NCBI GenBank assembly: GCA_028641055.1
Contig: CM054057.1
Location: 578,674,610-578,738,609 of the forward strand
Origin: Alopecurus myosuroides
Taxonomy: Eukaryota; Streptophyta; Magnoliopsida; Poales; Poaceae
Reading direction: 5' to 3'
DNA length: 64,000 bases
Shown here: piece by piece, positions 1 through 8,722 of the stretch
Numbering within the stretch: position 1 is the first letter of the stretch
Layout of the letters: each line of letters opens with the position of its first letter
The notes under the pieces: generated by a model
What the model was told of the DNA's origin: nothing
Database searches by the model: none
What the model saw: the letters and a program-made list of their open reading frames with translations, nothing else
Program-made: the position numbers and the translations under genes

Positions 1-234
1 TCCTCTTCGGCTCCAGGACTCGTCTCGGTGGCCACGGCCACTTCTGAGCAGGCGGCCACCCAGGATGATGCCGAGATGAAGGAATCCGCCACCGTCCAGA
101 CGAAAGCGGATGCCACCCATGCCAGCACCGAAGAAACAGCTGCCACGACCGCCACCGAAGAAGCTGCTGCCAAGACCGCCGCCGAAGAAACAGCAGCCAA
201 GGCCAGCGCCGAGAACACTGCCTCCTCATCTTGA
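1..234 (+). CDS. C-terminal part of the E1 antisense ORF (aORF)
   Basis: The plus-strand frame is open from base 1 to the TGA at 232-234 and runs antisense to E1. The visible 77 residues are almost entirely Ala, Glu, Thr, Lys and Ser, with repeated EETAA/EEAAAK-like blocks, so a charged Ala-rich helix or disordered tail is likely. The first 27 bases read in the same frame, so the gene continues leftwards outside the window. Antisense ORFs in this position, between integrase and 3' LTR, are known from Tat-lineage plant elements; their function is not established. E9 carries the N-terminal half of a similar antisense gene at 61376-61927. Confidence 0.55.
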   Translation, partial: SSSAPGLVSVATATSEQAATQDDAEMKESATVQTKADATHASTEETAATTATEEAAAKTAAEETAAKASAENTASSS

Positions 235-966
235 AGCAACCTGCACTCTCTTTCAACTCGAACACTTATCAGATCCCCGGGATGCCGGGAGCAGATGTAA
301 TAGACTATCTTTGTTTTGCTTGCTACTCAGTTTTTATGCCCACTCTGTTTATTTCGACATTAATCAAATTGAACGACGCTGGCTTAATGCCGAGTTGCGT
401 TTCCATGCGAGTCCCGAGTTGCATTTCTTATTCACCCTATCTTTTCATCTCTGCTCTACCCGCGACTTGTCGCTTGTTTGGTATTCGAGTCACAAGATTC
501 AAGTAGTAGGGCTGCAAATACTTAGCCGCTAGAAACAATCATGGTAACGCAGCCCACCACTTAGCCGAGAAGACGAAAACAGGGAACAAAAGTGACCAAC
601 AATCTACTCGGTTCCTGCACTCTTTCTTCCTTAGCGATTTTCGTGTGCTCATTGACCTTTTGCTTGTTCTCTTGCTTGCCATGAAGCCGGGTTCCGGACA
701 GCAGCAGAGTCGAAGAGTTGGCATATAGGTTTAAACACACTACTCAATGCACTTATGAGTTCTGAAGTGGAGCAACCGAATAGACAAAAGACCAAGCCGA
801 GTAAAAACACTTAAAGCAATTTTGGACGAGGGCAGTCCCCGAGAACAATTTCAGATTGCAGAGTAGAATATCAACTCGGATAAGAGGGTACATACACATC
901 TTTGCTTACGAATGAAAACGACGAAGTAGAGCTACATTCCAAGGGCGCTTGGTTTCCTCTCCAGCT
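235..966. other. E1 3' non-coding region
   Basis: This stretch lies between the stop of the antisense ORF and the stop of the integrase frame. No conserved protein is visible in any frame. It probably contains the 3' UTR of the antisense ORF on the plus strand and untranslated sequence of E1 on the minus strand. Confidence 0.6.
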
Positions 967-3195
967 TTATCTGCCCTGTTCGCCTGCGATGGGCGCACAT
1001 CTACAAGAGTATGCATCATTGTGCAGCGCTTTGCTCACAATGAAAGGCCCTTCCCAAGGAGGAGACAACTTGTGCATCCCGGCTGTGCGCTGCACCAGCC
1101 TAAGGACCATGTCTCCTTCTCGGAAAACCCTTGGGTTCACCTTTCGGCTATGATAACGCCGCAGGTTTTGCTGGTAGATAGCTGAACGTGACAGAGTCAG
1201 CTCTCTTGCTTCTTCAAGCAGGTCAACGTCGTCTTCTCGAGCTTCTCTCGCCTCCACCTCAGTGTAGAGGGCTACTCGGGGGTCATGCTCTAAGTCTATT
1301 GGCAACACGGCCTCAGCCCCGTATACCAAGAAGAATGGCGTGTAGCCGGTTGACCGGTTAGGGGTAGTCCTTAGACTCCACAACACCGCTGGCAACTCTT
1401 CTAGCCAACACCCAGGTGTTTTCAGCAATGGCTCAATCAGCCTTGGCTTTATGCCTGCCAATACCATTCCATTTGCTCTCTCAACCTGCCCATTGGCGGC
1501 AGGGTGCGCGACTGACGCAACGTCTAGTCGGATATGCTTATCTCTGCAGAATCGCACCATTGCCCCCTCTGCAAAGTTGGTGCCGTTGTCGGTGATGATA
1601 CTGTGCGGGTAGCCATATCTCATGATCACATCCTTCACGAACTTCACAGCTGTGACCCCATCGCACTTCCGAATAGGTTTCACCTCGATCCACTTGGTGA
1701 ACTTGTCCACCATGACCAAGATATGTGTCATATTGCCTTTAGCCGGCTTGAAAGGACCAACCATATCCAAGCACCAAACAGCAAATGGCCATGTGATAGG
1801 AATTGTTTTCAACTCGGAAGCAGGCATGTGAATCTTACTTGCGAATATCTGGCAGCCGTTGCACTTCCTCACAATATCTTCAGCTTGCTGCAGTGCAGTG
1901 AGCCAGTAGAAGCCATGCCGAAAAGCTTTCTTGACCAAAGCCCGAGATGAGGCGTGATGCCCACATTCCCCTTGATGTATCTCCACCAGGATTTCTGCTC
2001 CCTCTTCCGGGCTCACACAACGTTGCAGCACACCAGTGGCACTTCTCTTGTGCAGCACATCTCGGACTATAGTGTAGCCCTTGGACCTTCTCTGAATCTG
2101 CCTCGCAGTCACCTCATCTTCAGGTAAAGTGCCGTCCCTTAGAAAGGATAATATGGGCATAGCCCAACTCGGTGTCTCCCGTATGGGAAACACTGGTTCG
2201 TCCAGTTCCATTGGGATAGGCTCTTGCGGTTGCACAGAAGGAGTAGGAGCGCTTCTTTGCAGCCCAGACCGATTGGCGAGAACTTCTTCAATGAATGCGA
2301 CAGCTTCTGGGTTGAGGGTGGCAGTCCCCGAGTACGGAGTGGCAGTCCCCGAGTAAGGAGTGGCAGTCCCCGAGTAGGGAGTGGCAGTCCCCGAGTAAGG
2401 AGTGGCAGTCCCCGAGTAAGGAGTGGCAGTCCCCGAGTAGGGAATGGCAGTCCCCGAGTAGGGAATGGAAGTCCCCGAGTAGAGGACGGCAGTCCCCGGG
2501 TTCCCTGCAGCACTCTCCCAGTCAATCTCCATTGGGTCAGATTCTTCACTTGGCAGAGAAGGAACAAAGATGGATTCCGAGTTGGGGGAAGGCTTGATGG
2601 ATGGCTTCCTCAAATGCTCCAAGGCAATCCCTGCCGGGATGGGCTGCCGAGAAGATCCCAACTTGGATAGCTCGTCTGCCGCTTCGTTCTCTGCTCGGTG
2701 AATGTGCTGGAACTCACAGCCTTCGAAAAACCCAGTCATTGACTGCACCAGGAAGCGATACGATGCCATGTTGGCGTCCAAAGCATCCCAGGTACCTGAG
2801 ACTTGCTGCACTACTAGATCTGAATCGCCATAGCATATAATGCGCTGCACACCAACCTCCTTTGCTACTCGCAAACCATGCACCACTGCCTCGTACTCGG
2901 CTACATTGTTGGATGCCTTGAAATGAATCTGCAGCACGTATTTGAGCTGATCTCGCTTGGGTGACGTGAGCACAACACCAGCTCCAAGGCCTTCCTTTAC
3001 TTTCGAGCCATCGAAGTGCATCCTCCAATAGTTGGAAACTGGAGCAGGAGGTTCATACTGCATCTCGGCCCAGTCCACAAGAAACTCTGCCAGGACCTGA
3101 GACTTGATTGCTTCTCTTCTCGCATACGCGGGAGCGTACGCGGCTAGCTCAATCGCCCACTTGGCTACTCTGCCACTCGCCTCCTTGTTACCCAT
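967..3195 (-). CDS. E1 archaeal-type RNase H and integrase
   Basis: An open frame of 742 codons. Residues 1-50 are the linker following the ancestral RNase H. Residues about 58-180 form a second RNase H with acidic residues D62, E100 (in NNVAEYEA), D124 (in YGDSDLV) and D174. Residues 234-300 are a YSGTATP-type tandem repeat. Integrase follows: an HHCC zinc finger (H414, H420/421, C452, C455) and a catalytic core with D484 (LDMVGPF), D543 (TDNGTNF) and E579 (GQVERANG), giving the usual D,D-35-E spacing. A GPF motif lies near the C-terminus. The protein would process the RNA/DNA hybrid and insert the cDNA. The frame opens downstream of a break with the RT-encoding frame, so the first codon is not a real start. 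Confidence 0.88.
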   Translation of the reverse strand: MGNKEASGRVAKWAIELAAYAPAYARREAIKSQVLAEFLVDWAEMQYEPPAPVSNYWRMHFDGSKVKEGLGAGVVLTSPKRDQLKYVLQIHFKASNNVAEYEAVVHGLRVAKEVGVQRIICYGDSDLVVQQVSGTWDALDANMASYRFLVQSMTGFFEGCEFQHIHRAENEAADELSKLGSSRQPIPAGIALEHLRKPSIKPSPNSESIFVPSLPSEESDPMEIDWESAAGNPGTAVLYSGTSIPYSGTAIPYSGTATPYSGTATPYSGTATPYSGTATPYSGTATPYSGTATLNPEAVAFIEEVLANRSGLQRSAPTPSVQPQEPIPMELDEPVFPIRETPSWAMPILSFLRDGTLPEDEVTARQIQRRSKGYTIVRDVLHKRSATGVLQRCVSPEEGAEILVEIHQGECGHHASSRALVKKAFRHGFYWLTALQQAEDIVRKCNGCQIFASKIHMPASELKTIPITWPFAVWCLDMVGPFKPAKGNMTHILVMVDKFTKWIEVKPIRKCDGVTAVKFVKDVIMRYGYPHSIITDNGTNFAEGAMVRFCRDKHIRLDVASVAHPAANGQVERANGMVLAGIKPRLIEPLLKTPGCWLEELPAVLWSLRTTPNRSTGYTPFFLVYGAEAVLPIDLEHDPRVALYTEVEAREAREDDVDLLEEARELTLSRSAIYQQNLRRYHSRKVNPRVFREGDMVLRLVQRTAGMHKLSPPWEGPFIVSKALHNDAYSCRCAPIAGEQGR
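2319..2507 (-). repeat. 21 bp tandem repeat, about nine units, inside the E1 polyprotein
   Basis: Units of the form gtggcagtccccgagtangga repeat with period 21 from about 2319 to 2507. They encode PYSGTAT-like heptapeptides between the second RNase H and integrase. Outer units diverge while middle units are nearly identical, as expected for recent expansion. E2 has at most one unit at the matching place (about 9350-9420). Confidence 0.9.
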
Positions 3196-4433
3196 GATAT
3201 CCGAGATGGGAGCAGAACTTACAACCGTGATGGGGTCTCTGGAAATAATGCTTCAGCTTCCTGGCGCCCAGGTACACACCATATGTCATCTTCTGGTAGT
3301 GCGGATAGTTTTGCTTGGAACTGGACAGCACTTCACTGAGATAATAGACTGGGCGCTGCACACTCTTGCCTTCTTCTTCTCGCTCCACCACTATCACCAC
3401 GCTGACTACTCGGTTAGTCGCAGCAATGTACAGCAGCATAGGCTCCTTGGGTAGCGGACTAGCCAAGACGGGAGCGCTAGCCAGCATTGCTTTCAGCTCA
3501 TTGAATGCCACGTCCGCTTGCGGAGTCCAGACAAACTTGTCACTTTTCTTCATCAGCTGGTACAGAGGCAGAGCCTTCTCGCCCATTCGGCCCAGAAAAC
3601 GGCTCAGAGATGCCAGACAACCCGTGAACTTCTGCACATCCTTCAATGATCTCGGCAAAGACATGCTCTCGATAGCTTTTATCTTAGAAGGATTGGCTTC
3701 AATGCCCCGACTAGAAACCAGAAAGCCGAGTAGCTTTCCAGCCGGTACACCAAAGGTGCACTTACTCGGATTCAGTTTCATTTTGTACTTGCGTAGGTTA
3801 GCAAAGGTTTCCTCCAGGTCGGCAAGCAGAGTATGTGTTTTTATTCGTTTTGATGACAATGTCATCTACGTACACCTGCACATTCTTGCCGAGCTGGTCG
3901 TGCAAGCATTTCTGCATGCATCTCTGATAGGTTGCACCCGCATTCCTCAAGCCAAAACACATGACACGATAGCAATAAGCCCCGTACGGGGTAATGAAAG
4001 CAGTCTTTATTTGATCAGCAGGATTGAGTGCAATCTGGTGGAAGCCAGAGTAGGCATCTATGAAAGACAACAGTTCACAACCAGCAGTGGAATCGATCAC
4101 CTGATCGATGCGGGGTAGCGGGAAAGGATCCTTGGGGCATGCTTTATTCAAGTCGGTGTAGTCGACGCACATGCGCCATGCAGTGGCAGCCTTGGGATCT
4201 TCCTTTTTCTTCTCGACCATGACCGGGTTGGCCAACCAATCCGGGTGCAGTACTTCCATGATGAAGTTACTTATCAGCAGCTTGGTGATCTGATCACCGA
4301 TGGCCTTCCTTCTCTCATCTCCGAAGCGGCGCATAGCCTGCTTCACTGGCTTGGCGTCAGGACGCACATGCAAAGAGTGCTCAACCAACTCCCTCGGGAC
4401 TCCTGGTAGATCTTCATTTGTCCAGGCGAACAC
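3188..4433 (-). pseudogene. E1 reverse transcriptase and ancestral RNase H (frameshifted)
   Basis: Two overlapping frames carry one RT-RNase H region. The upstream frame (4433-3798) contains the RT fingers and palm, including MCVDYTDLNKA, FPLPRIDQ, SFIDAYSGFHQI and the catalytic YVDDIVIKT box. Just after that box the frame shifts, near 3840. The downstream frame (3865-3188) continues with the RT thumb, the connection (KFVWTPQADVAF) and a first RNase H ending in YYLSEVL and YPHYQKMTYGVYLGARKLKHYF. Key acidic residues of this first RNase H look lost, as is common in dual-RNase H elements. A further break near 3215 leads into the next frame. Confidence 0.88.
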
Positions 4434-4443
4434 ATCCCGATTC

Positions 4444-5279
4444 TCACGGAGGAAGTGGATGAGCGCGCTTTCCTATTTCTCCCCAACCCGGAACCAATGA
4501 TGGCCACGCGCTCCGGGAACTCGGGTCAACCTGGACTGTCTTGGTCTCTTTGGCAGCTTGGAAAGCAGTACCATGCTGGGTACTCGGCACACCTTGTGCG
4601 CCAGCTTGTGCGGACTGAGCCATGGCCACCACCTCGTACATCTTCTTCTTCTCGGCAGCGATCACCATCGATTCCGCAGCTGGGAGCTAGCAGAGGCACT
4701 CCATGGACTTCTTGTAATCTCCCGAGATGGTGATGATGCCATTGGGACCAGGATCTCATCTTTAAGATAAAGCCACATGTGTAGAGGCCATAAACTTGCT
4801 CAGAGCAGGCCTGCCGAGTAGAGCATGATAGGGGCTCTGATGATCCACCACTTCGAACTGCAGGCGCTCTGTGCGGCAGTTCTCCCGGGTACCGAATAGC
4901 ACATCAATCCACACTCGGCCAATCGGGTTGCACGAGATCCCGGGCACAATGCCATGGAAGGTGGTCTTGCTGGGCAGCATCATGTTCCGGCTAGGCCAAG
5001 CTTCTCGAGTGTGTCCTTGTACACAATGTTGATGCTGCTGCCGTTGTCGATTAGCACCTTGCTGAACCTCACATTCTTCTCGGGACCCAGGAAGGTAGGA
5101 TGATCCGCTCGAGTCCACCTGATCTCCTGGTCGCACCAGTACATGTAGTGAGGGACAGCAGGAATCACTGCGTTGACCTCCATGGCCCGCCTGTGCTGTG
5201 ATTGCTTGTCGACTGCCTCAGAAGTGAAGATCATATAGCTCTCATGGTGCTTGGTACTGGTTGGAGCCATTGCCCCCAT
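4444..5279 (-). pseudogene. E1 aspartic protease region (broken frames)
   Basis: The frame ending at 4980 contains VLIDNGSSINIVYKDTL, the active-site loop of a retroviral-type aspartic protease in the D-N-G-S form. The neighbouring frame (5136-4762) carries the rest, including VDHQSPYHALLGRPAL and KFMASTHVA. A shift near 4990 separates them. The segment to 4444 links protease to RT, with no recognised domain. The enzyme would cut the Gag-Pol polyprotein. Similarity to the same region of E2 (11787-12430) supports coding origin. Confidence 0.8.
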
Positions 5280-7137
5280 TGTTTGCCATTGTTGTTGTTG
5301 TTGCCCTGATATTGTTGTTGCCTCTGTTGTTGTTGTTGCGGTTGTAGTTGTTGTTTGTTGCGGTATCTCTCATTGTTGAAGTTCCGGTTGGCTCCTAAAG
5401 CCACTTGGTTCACATTCTCTCTCTCGGGTACACTGGCGGCCGAGTTGCGGGTGCGCGAGTAGGCTGAACAGTAGCATTGGCGGCTGGCAGGGAGAGGAGG
5501 AGGCAAGCCATCACTCTTGATCACATCCCACCACTCGCACTGCCGAGTAGTGTGTTTAGCGGCCTCGAGGGATGAGTGTGAAAGCTGCATGGGCCATCCT
5601 TCATGTCATCGAAGACAAACTTCTTCGGCTGCTCGGAGTTCCCGCTACCCGACTGAGAGGCGCGAAATGGCTTCTTGTTGCCTTGGCCCTGATTCTGGTT
5701 CTGCCCGTAGGCTCCAGCAGGTTTCTTTCTTTGGCCACCACCCACCTCCAACATTCACTGCATTCACCTCTTCAGGATCATACCGAGTATCTACTCGGCG
5801 CTTGTTGCGGAACTCGTTGCGCTTGTTGCTGTTGAAGTTTCTTCTCGGCTCAGAGGAGTCCATCAGTGGCTGAGTAGGATCACCGAGTGCGTACTGATCC
5901 GCAATCTTGATGGTCTCGGCCAGGTGTTCGCATCTCCCTCTGCATCTCTGCCAAAGCATGCTGCCGTGTCGGCAACCCTGCGCAAACCAAGTGATGGCCT
6001 GTGCTTCATTCATACCCTCACAAGTGTTCCTCAAGTGCTCCACCGAGTAAGGTACTCGCGGTCCGTCTCGTCTTCTCGCTGCCTGCAAGCCGACAGCTGC
6101 TGTGGCCTATTCGGCCTCTTGTATGTACTCGTGAAGTTGCTGATGAAGGCATCCGAGAAGTCCAGCCAGCAGTTAATGCTGTCTTGGGCAAGTTGTTGAG
6201 CCAAGTGCGAGCTGGACCCTCTAGCATCTGCGGCACATAGCGCACCGCCCATCCTGTTGCCATTCGCGATATGAACCGCGTGGACATAGTCATTGAGCCA
6301 ATTTCAGGCTTGGTGCTACCATTGTAGCTCTTGGTGCCTCTTGCGAGCTGGAAGCCCTTCACGGAAGGCTCGTTCATGATGCGCGGGCCAAAGCACTCGG
6401 GGCCAGGAGGACCCGTGCTCTCAAGCCGCGCCGACAAGCTGATACGGTCCAGCTCGTGCCTTGCATCTCCAGGCGCCAACACACGCTCACCGACACGGTC
6501 ATGGATGTCATAACCAGCCATCTCCATAGCCGAGAGCCATCATCATACCTATCCACCTGCATAGCTGCGGGCTGCTCCACCGGGTTGGCGACTGGTGCCG
6601 CTGGCGCGGCTGCTGCCTCTGCCGAGTAGGCTGAGCTGCGGGTTGCCGAGAAGTACCCGGACGCGCGGCTTCTCGGGCACGGCTTTGAGCTTGATGGGCT
6701 TGAGAGCCTGCTCTTGCAGCGTTGTTCCCCTGCCCGGGCTGCTGCGGCACAGCAACCTGTTTCGCGGCAGCAGCCGGGTCATACACCTGCATTTGCCTGT
6801 CTCTACCCGCGCGCACTGCGGCTCTTCTCGCGGCTGGATGCGGAGACGAGGCCTGATCGTTAGATCTAGCCGCGTGCGAGTGAACCACCTGCGAAGCTCC
6901 AGCTCCCGGGTTGGCCTTCCGGAATTCCTCGTTCTGCCTAGCGGCCTCCAACACCAACTCGTTGAGCCTCTCCTGCTGCCTAAGACGCGCCTCTCCATCC
7001 AGGCGCGGCAACTCGGCAGCCACGGCCTGTGCAGCTCTGAGCGTCTTGGCGGGTGTGCTGTACCTTGGCCTGGTGAAGGTGTTCGCGGTGGCGGACTGCG
7101 CGGGCACTTCCGCAACTGTCGCCATCTCGACACCCAA
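5231..7137 (-). pseudogene. E1 gag (several frameshifts)
   Basis: Gag sequence is spread over three frames. In element order it contains a Gln/Ala-rich N-terminal part (about 7137-6530), the capsid-like core with GFQLARGTKSYNGSTKP, WAVRYVPQMLEGPARTWLNNL and FISNFTSTYKRPNRPQQL (about 6530-6030), the conserved NTCEGMNEAQAITWFAQGC stretch, and a basic C-terminal part leading to a C/H-containing putative zinc motif near 5590-5520. Frame changes lie near 6520, 6300, 6040 and 5650. The same blocks occur in E2, which confirms the assignment. Gag would form the virus-like particle in the cytoplasm. Confidence 0.82.
5275..5365 (-). repeat. CAA-type trinucleotide tract coding poly-Gln/Asn in E1
   Basis: A run dominated by gtt/ttg on the plus strand. 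Read on the minus strand it encodes QQLQPQQQQQRQQQ followed by a short Asn run, between the gag zinc-like region and the protease. The matching tract of E2 (12495-12625) is read mainly as Asn. Confidence 0.85.
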
Positions 7138-7210
7138 GTTACGCCGCGTAGCGCCTACTGGGCCTCCTGGACCGGCGTGAAGCCGTGAGCCTTGTTGTAC
7201 TCGAGCTGGT

Positions 7211-7936
7211 CTAACTCAGCTCAAGCCTGATCTTCTCCAACTCCGCCTGCTCGGCAAGCAGCTCCTGGCGTTGCCGCTCGAGCTGCTCCCTCGCGGCTAG
7301 GAGCTCGATGTCGGTGGGAGTAGGCATACCAGTTCGCGCAGCAGACGCGGGGATGACCGTTGACGTGGAAGGTGGCAAGTTGCTCTCCTTCTCGTAGGGC
7401 CGGTGATTTCTGCCACCAGCAGGCGGTTCGTCAACCTCCTCGACAACGGCCGCAGCGCCAGTCGCGGCTGCGCCAGTGTTTGCCGCCAAACCCGTCACCA
7501 TCACCTCAGCGCAGCTTGCAGAGCTGCATGCAGGCCTTCCGCGAGCAGCAATCACCGCGGGAGGATCCTCCGCGTCATGCACCAGCTCGGGGTAGGCGCT
7601 GTTGGCGACGGTGGCGACGTAGACGAGGTGAGAGCCGAAGGAGATCACCGAGCCGCCCTCGGGCATGGCCAGGCCTCCGAAACAGCCGGCGTTGTCGGTG
7701 ACGAAGTCGAAGGAGCCGAATCTGTGGACAAGGCCACAAACTACGCGCTCCGCCGAAGAAGATCCCGTCCGAACAGAAACTCCAGCCAGCGCCGCTGGTT
7801 GCCCCACGGTGGGCGCCAACTGTCGTGGTGGTGTCACGGCAGATGCCATGGGATGGCTAAAGAATGTGGGGACGATGGACGCTGGAGGTGTCCGGGAGGG
7901 ATTACGCGACGAGTAGCCGCGTGAGGTAAGATCCAC
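7211..7936 (-). CDS. E1 extra N-terminal frame upstream of gag, open through the PBS into the LTR
   Basis: The frame is open from inside the 5' LTR (7821-7936) across the primer binding site to a stop at 7211. The internal part contains RVVCGLVHRFGSFDFV, GGSVISFGSHLVYVAT and PPAVIAARG, and ends in a Glu/Leu/Gln-rich likely coiled coil. E2 has the same protein at 29554-30234 with many conservative changes, so the frame was probably coding. I do not recognise the domain. Extra coding regions upstream of gag are known in some Tat elements. The start is uncertain: an ATG in the LTR at about 7850 would place translation initiation in U5. The stop at 7211 seems to come from a small shift relative to E2. 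Confidence 0.6.
   Translation of the reverse strand: MDLTSRGYSSRNPSRTPPASIVPTFFSHPMASAVTPPRQLAPTVGQPAALAGVSVRTGSSSAERVVCGLVHRFGSFDFVTDNAGCFGGLAMPEGGSVISFGSHLVYVATVANSAYPELVHDAEDPPAVIAARGRPACSSASCAEVMVTGLAANTGAAATGAAAVVEEVDEPPAGGRNHRPYEKESNLPPSTSTVIPASAARTGMPTPTDIELLAAREQLERQRQELLAEQAELEKIRLELS
7801..7818 (-). other. E1 primer binding site, tRNA-Lys type
   Basis: On the minus strand the sequence TGGCGCCCACCGTGGGGC begins two bases after the 5' LTR. It fits the complement of a plant tRNA-Lys(CUU) 3' end as I remember it, and would prime minus-strand DNA synthesis. Confidence 0.75.
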
Positions 7937-8722
7937 ACAAACACAAACAACACGATGTACCCAGGTTCAGGGCCCTCGTGAGGAGGTAAAACCCCTACTC
8001 CTGCCTTTCTCTATGTATTATGATGTCTCTCCGAGTAGCCACAGTACAAATGGTATCTCTACCGAGTAGCCTTTCTCTCCTCTCCGAGTAGAGCTAGGTC
8101 ACGAACTTAGGGTTTCTAGGGCTCCAAAATGAGCGTGGAGCAAGATCCCTCGCGCAGGAGGCGGCGGGGCACCTTATATACACGGTGCCCAGCCGGATAC
8201 GTCCAAATCTAGACAAGTGTCGACATAGTGTGCACACCGTCCTTCTTCCGGGTACCCGCTGACAGCTTTGGTTCCTAATCTTGGCTGCTTCTGTAAAGTC
8301 GTTGGGCAAAACTAGGGGACAGACTGGTATCACTGTACCTAGGCACAGAGTAGGGCCCCCTTATCCTGCCACGGCCTGCTTCCATGCTGTCACCGTCAGG
8401 CAGGCCGGTCCCAGATGAACAGTAGTTCGAATGCTGCCAAGTACGGACCCAGGATACGCGGGATCCTGTGTCAGAACGGCTCCTTTGACTTTCTGGCCCG
8501 AGTAGGTTCCCGCCAATTGTTCCCGCCAATTGTACTCGGGCCAACCCTTCTACTCGAAAGGATAGAACTTGATTGATATCTCCTTCTGGTCATCTTGAGG
8601 TGAGACCGAGTAGCAGTCGACCGGGTAGCGAGTACCAGGTAGTCGGCTACTCGACCAAACCTCCCTTCTGTAAGCTGCCTTTACCACCTGCCTTTACCCT
8701 ACTCGGGGGTAACCCCCCGACA
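7821..8722 (-). repeat. E1 5' LTR
   Basis: On the plus strand it begins TGTCGTGG and ends CCCCCCGACA, so it has TGTCG/CGACA inverted ends. The primer binding site follows on the left. The equivalent LTR of E2 lies at 30149-31014. The U3 start, at the right edge, holds a G-run/C-run hairpin (GGGGG-TAA-CCCCC on the plus strand). Confidence 0.9.
8172..8181 (-). promoter_or_regulatory. TATA box of the E1 LTR promoter
   Basis: TATATAAGG on the minus strand. It is flanked by a perfect 7 bp inverted repeat, GGGCACC on one side and GGTGCCC on the other. The E2 LTR has the same arrangement at 30455-30463. Confidence 0.65.

Larger units (their letters stand above)
1..8722 (-). mobile_element. E1: Ty3/gypsy LTR retrotransposon, Tat lineage, truncated by the window edge
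   Basis: Read on the minus strand the order is 5' LTR (7821-8722), primer binding site, extra N-terminal frame, gag, protease, RT, ancestral RNase H, a second RNase H, integrase, 3' non-coding region and an antisense ORF. The 3' LTR must lie left of base 1. The second RNase H of the type known from Tat elements, together with an antisense ORF downstream of integrase, gives the lineage call. The right LTR edge lies directly against integrase sequence of E2, so E1 inserted into a family member. Frame breaks are present in gag, protease and RT, but the RNase H-integrase frame is open. Confidence 0.9.

Noticed and set aside
2319..2507. CRISPR-like array
   Set aside because: Units are directly contiguous with no spacers, lie in frame in a retrotransposon gene and are in a plant genome.
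2139..2670. Frames with TRGLP or SPRVRSG heptad repeats near 2139-2670
   Set aside because: Out-of-frame shadows of the 21 bp tandem repeat inside the E1 RNase H-integrase frame.
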